Source: Pelotomaculum sp. PtaU1.Bin035 (GTDB taxonomy: Bacteria > Bacillota > Desulfotomaculia > Desulfotomaculales > Pelotomaculaceae). From it: a stretch of DNA of 60,153 nt. A program made the translations under genes and the position numbers. The notes beneath the pieces were generated by a model that saw only the letters and a list, made by a program, of their open reading frames with translations, made no database searches and was not told the DNA's origin. The stretch's first letter is position 1; every line of letters starts with the position of its first letter. The stretch covers positions 24,001 to 84,153 of the forward strand of contig MVRN01000038.1 of assembly GCA_002067965.1 (NCBI GenBank). The letters run 5' to 3'. Below are positions 33,803 through 41,073 of the stretch, piece by piece.

Positions 33803-34750
33803 ATGAATGCTTTATTGACGGGTGGCGCTGGTTTCATCGGGCGCTGGGTGGCCAAGCGTTTACTTGAGGACGGGCACTCTCTTTGGATTGTTGATAATTT
33901 AAGCAACGGGCGCAAAGAGAATTTAGATGAATTTGAGGGGCGCCACGGTCTCAGACGATTTGTAATTGGTGATATTACAGATGAAAAGTTGCTTAATAAA
34001 TTGTTTTCTTCTGTAAAATTTGATATTTGTTATCACCTGGGCGCTTCCATCAATGTTCAGGACTCCATTGATAACCCCCGTAAAACATTTTACAATGATA
34101 CGGTCGGCACTTTTTATATCATGGAGCTTTGCCTTCAACATGGAACAAAGGTCATATTTATGAGCACTTGCATGGTCTACGATCGTTGCTTTGATGAGCG
34201 AGGGATTACCGAGTCCCATCCGACGAAGCCTGCATCCCCCTATGCCGGCGCGAAAATAGCGGCCGAAAACATGGTGCTGTCCTACTATTATGCGTACGGG
34301 TTACCCGTTGTTATAGTCCGTCCCTTTAATACATATGGACCATTCCAGAAGTCAAGCGGTGAAGGTGGAGTCGTTGCCATATTCATAAAACGCAAATTGA
34401 GCGGGGAAGTATTGAATATATATGGGGACGGTACCCAGACGCGCGACCTGTTATATGTTGAAGATTGCGCTCGCTTCGTCGTCGAGGCAGGATATTCGAG
34501 CAAACTTAACGGAGAAATTGTTAATGCGGGTTTGGGGCATGATATCACGATCAATGATTTGGCCATGCTTATCGTAGGAGACGAGTCAAAGATTAATCAT
34601 GTCCCGCATATTCACCCGCAAAGTGAAATTCAAAAGCTGTTGTGTAATTATGATAAGGCAAATCGTCTGCTTGGATGGGCTCCAAAAGTGCCATTAGAAG
34701 AGGGAATCAAAAAAACAGAAGCCTGGATTAAGGCGAATTACCTTACTTAA
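33803..34750 (+). CDS. NAD-dependent epimerase/dehydratase (extended SDR) of the island
   Basis: ALLTGGAGFIGRWVAKRLLED is the glycine-rich start; STCMVYDR and SPYAGAKIAAENMVLSYY hold the Ser/Thr and Tyr-xxx-Lys catalytic residues, and RPFNTYGPFQ, YGDGTQTRDLLYVED are typical of UDP-sugar epimerases and dehydratases. It differs from PseB and resembles GalE/dTDP-glucose-dehydratase-like enzymes. It lies directly before pseC, where pseB would be expected, so it may feed a second sugar into the pathway. Length is 315 residues. The reaction is unassigned. Confidence 0.85.
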   Translation: MNALLTGGAGFIGRWVAKRLLEDGHSLWIVDNLSNGRKENLDEFEGRHGLRRFVIGDITDEKLLNKLFSSVKFDICYHLGASINVQDSIDNPRKTFYNDTVGTFYIMELCLQHGTKVIFMSTCMVYDRCFDERGITESHPTKPASPYAGAKIAAENMVLSYYYAYGLPVVIVRPFNTYGPFQKSSGEGGVVAIFIKRKLSGEVLNIYGDGTQTRDLLYVEDCARFVVEAGYSSKLNGEIVNAGLGHDITINDLAMLIVGDESKINHVPHIHPQSEIQKLLCNYDKANRLLGWAPKVPLEEGIKKTEAWIKANYLT

Positions 34751-34761
34751 GTGGAAAGTAG

Positions 34762-35922
34762 ATGTTTATAATGGGATTTTTACCCTATGGAAAGCAGACA
34801 CTGGGCGAAGACGATATCCAGGCTGTGTTGGAAGTACTCCGTTCCGATTGGCTGACCACCGGTCCAAAGGTGAAGGAATTTGAAGAATCCCTGGCTCAAA
34901 GAACCGGAGCCAGATATGCCGTCGTTTTAAATTCCGGCACCGCCGCCCTGCACGCCGCCTATTTTGCTGCCGGAGTGGAGCCGGGAGACGAGGTTATCAC
35001 TTCTCCCATTACATTTGCGGCTACCGCCAATACGGCTTTATTTTTGGAGGCAAAGCCTGTCTTTGCCGATGTCAGGCGGGATACGGTGAACATAGACCCG
35101 GAGGAACTGGAGCGTCACATCACCCCCCGAACCAAAGTACTGGCCCCGGTGGATTTTGCCGGACACCCGGCGGATCTCAATGATGTAATGGATATTGCCC
35201 GCAGGAATAACCTGGTGGTGGTGGAAGATGCGGCCCATTCCCTGGGGGCCACGTATCACGGAAGATCTATAGGCTCCCTGGCTGACCTTACTACTTTTAG
35301 TTTTCACCCGGTAAAGCATATCACCACCGGTGAAGGAGGTGCTGTGGTTACTAATAACAAGGATTATTACGAAAAGCTATTAGCTTTTCGCTCCCATGGC
35401 ATTATCCGGGAGAAAGAAAAACTTATAGAATACCACGGTTCCTGGTACCACGAAATGCATTATCTTGGTTATAACTACCGTATTACCGACATCCAGTGTG
35501 CACTTGGTATCAGCCAATTGAAAAAATTAGATTCTTTCCTGGAAAAGCGGCAGGCACTGGTGGACTTTTATAACAGGGAGTTAAGTGGTCTGGAAAAAAT
35601 AGAACTCCCCGTAACTTTGGGAGGAGCTTCTCCAGCTTGGCATCTTTATGTAATCCGCTTAAAAGGAGATCGGCCACAACGCCGGGAACTTTATGAGGCG
35701 CTACACCAAGCAGGAATCGGCGTCCAAGTACATTATTTGCCTGTCTACTGGCATCCCCATTATCAAGAGTTAGGTTACAAAAAAGGGTTGTGCCCGATTG
35801 CGGAGGATTACTATTGGCGGGCACTAAGCCTACCTCTTTTCCCTGCAATGAGCAAGGATGACGCCAATCGTGTGGTTTCAGAAATCAAGCGTATACTAGA
35901 AAGCTTGAGGAACGCCTTCTGA
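34762..35922 (+). CDS. pseC: UDP-4-keto-sugar aminotransferase PseC
   Basis: FLPYGKQTLGEDDIQAVLEVL and SDWLTTGPKVKEFEE are the PseC N-terminus; VVEDAAHSLGATYHG and FSFHPVKHITTGEGG (PLP lysine) complete the active site. PseC aminates the PseB product at C4 using glutamate and PLP. It ends the island and runs towards flgL, with a two-way terminator after it. Base composition looks closer to the flagellar genes than to the AT-rich pse genes upstream. An ATG at 34771 is an alternative start. Confidence 0.92.
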   Translation: MFIMGFLPYGKQTLGEDDIQAVLEVLRSDWLTTGPKVKEFEESLAQRTGARYAVVLNSGTAALHAAYFAAGVEPGDEVITSPITFAATANTALFLEAKPVFADVRRDTVNIDPEELERHITPRTKVLAPVDFAGHPADLNDVMDIARRNNLVVVEDAAHSLGATYHGRSIGSLADLTTFSFHPVKHITTGEGGAVVTNNKDYYEKLLAFRSHGIIREKEKLIEYHGSWYHEMHYLGYNYRITDIQCALGISQLKKLDSFLEKRQALVDFYNRELSGLEKIELPVTLGGASPAWHLYVIRLKGDRPQRRELYEALHQAGIGVQVHYLPVYWHPHYQELGYKKGLCPIAEDYYWRALSLPLFPAMSKDDANRVVSEIKRILESLRNAF

Positions 35923-35947
35923 TATTAAATTTATATACTAATAGTAA

Positions 35948-35969
35948 AAAGTGACTCAACGGTCACTTT
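35948..35969. terminator. Bidirectional terminator between pseC and the flgL operon
   Basis: AAAGTGAC-TCAACG-GTCACTTT; on the minus strand the stem is followed by TTTTTAC, on the plus strand by TTTCCC. Confidence 0.8.
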
Positions 35970-35972
35970 CCC

Positions 35973-36320
35973 TTATGCATACCCATTAAGATTCCTGCCT
36001 TTGTTTTCGTTTAACTCCTCCAGCCAGGCTTCGGCCTCTTCCAGGGTAAATTCTCTTTCAGCCCCTGTACGTCTGTCCCGGGCTTTTATTTTAGGCTTAT
36101 CTCCTCGTTTCACCAAAAACTCCAGAGGCTGGTTAAACATTTCCGCTGCCCGGCGCATCTGCTCCACCGCTTTATTCAACTCGTACTTTAACCTGCGCAG
36201 AGCCAGATCTTCACCCTGCAATAAAGCCTCTTCGGCAGGGGGTTTCAAGCGGCTGGCGTCCAGACTCCGGGCCGCGTCCTGGGCAATCATTGCCTGCAGC
36301 CCACCGGCACCTATCTTCAT
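35973..36320 (-). CDS. FlaG-like hypothetical flagellar protein
   Basis: The last gene of the flgM-flgN-flgK-flgL run encodes 115 residues. The region MFNQPLEFLVKRG, then KIKARDRRTGAE and a closing helix, resembles the FlaG pattern of an amphipathic helix followed by a beta-hairpin, but the match is weak and the conserved IREIPPE block is replaced by EREFTLEE. A helical Ala/Lys-rich N-terminus precedes it. Function is unknown; late flagellar assembly is inferred from position just after flgL. Confidence 0.6.
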   Translation of the reverse strand: MKIGAGGLQAMIAQDAARSLDASRLKPPAEEALLQGEDLALRRLKYELNKAVEQMRRAAEMFNQPLEFLVKRGDKPKIKARDRRTGAEREFTLEEAEAWLEELNENKGRNLNGYA

Positions 36321-36361
36321 GGTACCCCTTCTTCCAAAACAATCACTTAGTTTAGGTTAAT

Positions 36362-37507
36362 CTATCGTAAGAAATCTAATAGGGATTGTTGAACAATCCT
36401 GGCGCCGGTATTTAGGGCAGACTGGTAAACAGTTTCCTGCATATTAAAATCCGTATAAATTTTAGCCATATCCACGTCATTTAACTTTGAAAGCAGCTGC
36501 TCGTAATCTATTGATTCACTGGAAGACTGGTTCTGAGCCATTTCCAGCCGGTTGCTTTTGGCTCCTAAAGCGGCACGGAGATTTAAGGTATTATCAATAG
36601 CGTTGTCAAGCTTAGACAGCATTGTGTTGGACAAATTATCTGTATTACCGGCAGTCAGATTGCTCTGGATGTCATTTAAGATATTGAAAACATCGGAGTT
36701 GACAAAGGCGTTAATACCTCCAATATTTACGGTCATTTGTACTCCCTGGCTGACCTCCCAGTCCAGTTTGCCTTCCGTGGAACTGTCATAGTAACTGTAG
36801 TTTGCAACAATAGGCTGACCGGCTGCCGGAGCCACCCCAAAGGTGATTTTTCCTGTATTGTAATCGATACTGTACTGGCTGTCTGACGGCATAGTGCTGG
36901 GTGGGCTGGGAACCAGGGTATAAGCTGCACCACCGACAGTTAAGGAAGGTGGAGGTGAAGAAGTTACTGGCTTTTGTGCCAAATTAAATACGGTAGTTGT
37001 ACCGTCTCCGGTTCCCACCGGCTCATTTACAACTGGTACAGTGGAGCAGCCTTTGTAGTTTCCATTAGCGTCAAAGGGAGACGTGGTAGTTTTTGTCCCG
37101 GCAAAAACGTACCGGTTGGCATAACTGGTATTGGCAATTTGTACTACATTACCAGTCAACTGCTCAACTTCCTTAGCCAGGGCTTCCCGGTCCGTTTGAG
37201 ACAGGGTGCCGTTTGCTCCATATACGGTTAGTTCCCTGACCCGCTGCAAGGCGTCGGTGAGGTTGCCCAGTGCCGTTTCTGAGGTCTGCATCCATCCAAG
37301 GGCGTCGTCCATATTCTTATCGTACTGGTCATGTTGCTTCAATACAGAATCTAACGTCATTACCCGGGCGCCGATAACCGGATCGTCCGAAGGCTTTGAC
37401 ACTACATGCCCCGTGGACATCTGGTCCTGCTGCTTTTGCAGCCTTTTCAGGTCCGCGTTCAGGTTAGTCAGCACTGTATTGGCAATCATTTTATTGGTTA
37501 CACGCAT
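36362..37507 (-). CDS. flgL: Flagellar hook-filament junction protein FlgL (HAP3)
   Basis: RVTNKMIANTVLTNLNADLKRL and LQKQQDQMSTGHVVSKPSDD are the FlgL/flagellin-like N-terminus; the end QETVYQSALNTGARIVQQSLL is the typical C-terminal helix. The middle (about 140-240) is Pro/Thr-rich and variable. FlgL links FlgK to the filament. Length is 381 residues, slightly above the usual 300. GGAGGTGGG precedes the ATG, which lies 11 bases after the flgK stop. Confidence 0.93.
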   Translation of the reverse strand: MRVTNKMIANTVLTNLNADLKRLQKQQDQMSTGHVVSKPSDDPVIGARVMTLDSVLKQHDQYDKNMDDALGWMQTSETALGNLTDALQRVRELTVYGANGTLSQTDREALAKEVEQLTGNVVQIANTSYANRYVFAGTKTTTSPFDANGNYKGCSTVPVVNEPVGTGDGTTTVFNLAQKPVTSSPPPSLTVGGAAYTLVPSPPSTMPSDSQYSIDYNTGKITFGVAPAAGQPIVANYSYYDSSTEGKLDWEVSQGVQMTVNIGGINAFVNSDVFNILNDIQSNLTAGNTDNLSNTMLSKLDNAIDNTLNLRAALGAKSNRLEMAQNQSSSESIDYEQLLSKLNDVDMAKIYTDFNMQETVYQSALNTGARIVQQSLLDFLR

Positions 37508-37518
37508 GGTCCCACCTC

Positions 37519-38934
37519 CTAAACGGCCATCCGGTTAATCAGGGTATCCAGCATGGAATCCAGGGTGGTTACAACCCGTGCTGCTCCCTGGTAGGCATAT
37601 TGATACTGAATAAGGTTGGTCATCTCCTCGTCCATGGATACACCGGATATGGATTCCTTTCTGTTGGAGAGTTGATCCACCAGGGCCTGTTGGTTATCCA
37701 CCATCCGGGAGCTTTCCTGGGATTCCACCCCCAGCCTGGCGATCATGTTCTTATAATAACTGTCGAATGTAGAGCCTCCCAACCCGTTTGGAGCAACCCC
37801 GTTCGTTCCATCAATCGACGTGTTTTGCAAACCGGCTATTTTCAAGGCATTTGAACCATCACCAGGGTTTTGGTTCCCCACACCCGTCGTGCCGGTGGTT
37901 GCGGCAGCAATAAGGCTTACATTACTTTGGATATCCGGATTGACAGCAATATTACTGGCATTAGTACTTGGAGTAGTTGCATTTGAGCCAAAAAATATTT
38001 CACCGGTATTTCCGTTTAAATCGATACCACCCGTATGAGCATTATTTACCATTTTAATTAAGTTAGCCGCCAGGGTGTTCAGATCATCCTCGTAACTTTG
38101 CAGCTTTGTCAGCGCCTGGTTGATCCCGTTCAGCGCCCCATCGGTGACATCGGTCCAATTGGGGGGGGTTGTAAGAGGTGTCACTGCCTGGGTAATGCCA
38201 TCTACCAAATTAACCGTACCGATATCTATACTGATCGAACCGTTGCCCAAGTCGGTAATCGAGTAGTTGGTCAACTTAGCCAGTTCGTCCAGCAACAGAT
38301 CTCGCTTATCCAACAGATCGTTGGGCTGGTCACCGGCAACTTTTATATTGATAATCTGAGTATTTAAGTTAGCAATTTGCCTGGCCTTGGAATTAATATC
38401 ACTGATATCTATTTGCATTAACTGATTTAAATCGCCCTTCACCGTTTCCAACTGGCTATAGGTATGATTAAATCCATTCGCCAGGGAAACGGCGTTCTCC
38501 ATCACGGTAGTTCGAACCGGGGTGCTTTCGGCGTTTTTGCTCAACTCCTGCCAGTTTGACCAGAAATTGGCTAAAAGAGTATTAAGGCCGTTGTCCGAAG
38601 GCTCCATAAAAACGGTTTCAACTTCGCTCAGGGCGTCGCTTTGCGCCTTCCAGTTGCTGAGTTTATTGGTTTCCACCCGGATCTGGCCGTCCAGAAAATT
38701 GTCCCGGATGCGCTCGATCTGCTCCACGGTAACCCCTGTGCCCAACTGCAGGGCCATCACTGGTTTTCCCATGGAAGGCATGGTGTAGGGGTCACTGGCC
38801 ACCTGGTCGGCCCGCTGCCGGGTGTAGCCGGTTGTATTGGCATTGGCCACGTTGTGACCGCTGACGTCCATCCCAGTGCGCGCGGCGGCCAGACCCCGGC
38901 GGGCGGTCTCAAGACCAAAAAAAGTAGAATACAT
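37519..38934 (-). CDS. flgK: Flagellar hook-associated protein FlgK (HAP1)
   Basis: FFGLETARRGLAAARTGMDV and HNVANANTTGYTRQR are the axial-protein N-terminus of FlgK; the end MTNLIQYQYAYQGAARVVTT and MLDTLINRMAV closes it. Length is 471 residues. FlgK forms the first junction between hook and filament and is exported by the flagellar secretion system, so it lacks a signal peptide. AAAGAGGTGG precedes the ATG. It is transcribed after flgM and flgN. Confidence 0.94.
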   Translation of the reverse strand: MYSTFFGLETARRGLAAARTGMDVSGHNVANANTTGYTRQRADQVASDPYTMPSMGKPVMALQLGTGVTVEQIERIRDNFLDGQIRVETNKLSNWKAQSDALSEVETVFMEPSDNGLNTLLANFWSNWQELSKNAESTPVRTTVMENAVSLANGFNHTYSQLETVKGDLNQLMQIDISDINSKARQIANLNTQIINIKVAGDQPNDLLDKRDLLLDELAKLTNYSITDLGNGSISIDIGTVNLVDGITQAVTPLTTPPNWTDVTDGALNGINQALTKLQSYEDDLNTLAANLIKMVNNAHTGGIDLNGNTGEIFFGSNATTPSTNASNIAVNPDIQSNVSLIAAATTGTTGVGNQNPGDGSNALKIAGLQNTSIDGTNGVAPNGLGGSTFDSYYKNMIARLGVESQESSRMVDNQQALVDQLSNRKESISGVSMDEEMTNLIQYQYAYQGAARVVTTLDSMLDTLINRMAV

Positions 38935-39060
38935 ATTTCCACCTCTTTACGGTGCGGATATCGTTGCAGAAAATTAAACAGGATAAAATTAAGCCGCCCC
39001 TGTTTCCATCGTCATTTTATCGTACTATGCAAACCAGGGCGGGTTTATAGCTACCGCTTA

Positions 39061-39570
39061 TTAAACACTTTTATTCAACACAGACCTTGGCTGCGATTTG
39101 TTTTCGATTTCACCTTTTATCCCGTAAGTTGTTGATAGACCTGAATGTAAAAAATATAAAATCCGAATCAGCCTGCCGTTTACCAGCAACGCCTTCTTAA
39201 TCAGGGCGGCGTTCAGTGCGTTGATCTCTCCAAGACTGGCCAGCTTTTTTGGTAAATCTTTAAGTAATTGCTGTAAAGAGATCCTTATTGCTTCGGGGGC
39301 AAAGGGCAATAGCTTGCTTAATGTTACACATTTATCTATTTTCAATGCTTCCTCCAGGGATGCCTGAAGCAAAAGGCGCTGCTGTTCGGTTCTTTCCATT
39401 TCCGCAGCACAGGATTCCTGTTCCCTCATAGCCTTATTCAAGTCATCGAGGTTATTTTCTTTTAACGCTCTAAGCTGCTCTTCCCCGGCTGTAATGAGCC
39501 GGTCAATGATTTCCTCCTGACTTTTTAAACAGTTGTAAAGCTTTTCAAACAAGCCCGCTGTATTGCTCAT
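39061..39570 (-). CDS. flgN: Flagellar export chaperone FlgN
   Basis: The protein is an all-helical, charged 169-residue FlgN with the typical start FEKLYNCLKSQEEIIDRLIT and AGEEQLRALKENNLDDLNKA. FlgN holds FlgK and FlgL monomers in the cytoplasm before export; both are encoded directly downstream. Its start overlaps the flgM stop by 4 bases (39567-39570), so translation is probably coupled. Confidence 0.88.
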   Translation of the reverse strand: MSNTAGLFEKLYNCLKSQEEIIDRLITAGEEQLRALKENNLDDLNKAMREQESCAAEMERTEQQRLLLQASLEEALKIDKCVTLSKLLPFAPEAIRISLQQLLKDLPKKLASLGEINALNAALIKKALLVNGRLIRILYFLHSGLSTTYGIKGEIENKSQPRSVLNKSV

Positions 39571-39872
39571 AAACCTTTGTGCCCCGCTTTATCAACCAGT
39601 CTTTCCTGCAGGATGCCGGAGGCTATTCTCTTACTGTCGGGACGGTACGTTCCTTCCTCTATCTGCTTTTTAAGCGAAGCCACGAGATCGTCCCTCACCT
39701 CGGGAGATTTCTCCAACCTTGTAAGGTAAGACTGTATTTTCTTTGCCTCGGGTGAGATTTCAAACGTATCTCCCCAGGCCTGGTCGCTTGCTTTTTTGTT
39801 TGCCTCGGCCTTTTTCAACTGTGCCGAATAGACTTTGATGGTATCAATTCCACCGGTCCCGTTGATTTTCAC
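39567..39872 (-). CDS. flgM: Anti-sigma-28 factor FlgM
   Basis: MKINGTGGIDTIKVYSAQL and FEISPEAKKIQSYLTRLEK, then VRDDLVASLKKQIEEGTYRP are the conserved FlgM pattern, with the sigma-binding C-terminal half. FlgM holds SigD inactive until it is secreted through the finished hook. Two GTG starts are possible (39881 and 39872); the second, with AAGGTGGG upstream, gives the usual MKI start and 101 residues. The gene has its own SigD-like promoter overlapping the cheB stop, forming a feedback loop. Confidence 0.9.
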   Translation of the reverse strand: MKINGTGGIDTIKVYSAQLKKAEANKKASDQAWGDTFEISPEAKKIQSYLTRLEKSPEVRDDLVASLKKQIEEGTYRPDSKRIASGILQERLVDKAGHKGL

Positions 39873-39914
39873 CGGGCCCACCTTCTTTCCGGCTGCTCCT
39901 TATCTCCAATAAGA

Positions 39915-39942
39915 ATGTCGGCATCAGGCGCAAAAAACTTTA
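39915..39942 (-). promoter_or_regulatory. SigD-like promoter of flgM-flgN-flgK-flgL
   Basis: Minus strand: TAAA, 16 bases, GCCGACAT, compared with consensus TAAA-N15-GCCGATAA. The TAAA includes the TAA stop codon of cheB (39940-39942). Confidence 0.75.
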
Positions 39943-41073
39943 TACCATGTTAACAATTTCCTGAGCGATTTGCGGGAGGGGAGCAACGCGGTCGGCCGCG
40001 CCGGCCTCCACCGCCGCGCGGGGCATGCCGTAAACCACGCAGGTGCTCTCAGCCTCGGCGATGGTCCGGCCGTTATATTTTTTGATTTCCTTCATCCCCT
40101 GCGCGCCGTCCCTGCCCATACCGGTCATCAAGACCCCTATGGCCGCGTCGCCGAACACGCGCGCCGCCGACGTCATCACCACATCTACCGACGGCCGGAA
40201 CCCGCCGGGCGGCACAGGCGCGCTGCCCTTGTCCAGTATTATGGAAGCATGTCCGGCCCCGGAGCGGAATGTCAGGTCAAACCCCGCCGGCGTCACCAGG
40301 GCGCGGCCGGGGACCAACTGATCGCCGCTTTCCGCGTGGCGCACTTCCAGGTGGCTCTTGCGGTCGAGGTGCTCCGCCAGCGGCCTGGAAAAACCCGCCG
40401 GGATATGCTGGACAATTACCAGCGGCACGGGAAAGTCACTTGGCAGGGCCGGCACCACCTGCTGCAGAGCGGCAGGGCCGCCGGTGGAGCAGCCGATCAC
40501 CACAACGCGGGCGTGGCTTGCCGGTTGTTTGGCCGGAGCAACAGCCGTTTGTTTCTCTGAAGCCGGCGCAATTACGGGCCCGGGGCGGCCGGGTACGGCC
40601 GCGGGGCGTTTTCCGGGCCCGGCGCCCGGCCGGCCCGGCCGCGGCGTGACCAGCGGCCGCCGGGCAAAACGGGAATGAGGCACGGCGGCAGCCACCCGGA
40701 TTTTTCCGGCCAGTTCTTCGATCATGGGATTAAGCTGTGCCGGGCTGGACGGCTTGGTTACAAAGTCCACCGCGCCGGCCGACAGCGCTTCAATCGTCGC
40801 CCTGGTGCCTAGGGCTGTGAGTGTGCTGAACATGATTACCGGCAACGGGCATTCCCGCATGATCCTGCGCAACGCGGCCAGGCCGTCGAGCACCGGCATC
40901 TCGACATCCATAGTTACGACGTCAGGCTCAAGCGCCGGTATTTTAGCCAGCGCGTCCTTGCCGTGCACAGCCGTCCCGATCACCTGGATGTCCCGGTAAC
41001 TGCCAAGCATTTTAGTGGTCAACTGGCGTATTAAAGCGGAGTCATCCACCATCAAGACCTTAACCGGCGGCAT
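39940..41073 (-). CDS. cheB: Chemotaxis response regulator methylesterase CheB
   Basis: The receiver domain VLMVDDSALIRQLTTKML has the phospho-acceptor Asp in VVTMDVEMPVLDGLAA. A Pro/Ala/Gly/Arg-rich linker (about residues 150-185) follows. The methylesterase domain has GCSTGGPAALQQV, VQHIPAGFSRPLAEHLD and MTGMGRDGAQG supplying Ser, His and Asp. CheB removes methyl groups from chemoreceptors, or amidates/deamidates them. Length is 377 residues. It overlaps cheA by 14 bases. The linker is very GC-rich and creates several long antisense frames that are not genes. Confidence 0.94.
   Translation of the reverse strand: MPPVKVLMVDDSALIRQLTTKMLGSYRDIQVIGTAVHGKDALAKIPALEPDVVTMDVEMPVLDGLAALRRIMRECPLPVIMFSTLTALGTRATIEALSAGAVDFVTKPSSPAQLNPMIEELAGKIRVAAAVPHSRFARRPLVTPRPGRPGAGPGKRPAAVPGRPGPVIAPASEKQTAVAPAKQPASHARVVVIGCSTGGPAALQQVVPALPSDFPVPLVIVQHIPAGFSRPLAEHLDRKSHLEVRHAESGDQLVPGRALVTPAGFDLTFRSGAGHASIILDKGSAPVPPGGFRPSVDVVMTSAARVFGDAAIGVLMTGMGRDGAQGMKEIKKYNGRTIAEAESTCVVYGMPRAAVEAGAADRVAPLPQIAQEIVNMV

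Noticed and set aside
40269-40678. Long plus-strand frames opposite cheB and the other mot-che genes
   Set aside because: They are antisense shadows of GC-rich Pro/Ala/Gly/Arg linker coding; the minus-strand proteins are clear CheB and CheA.
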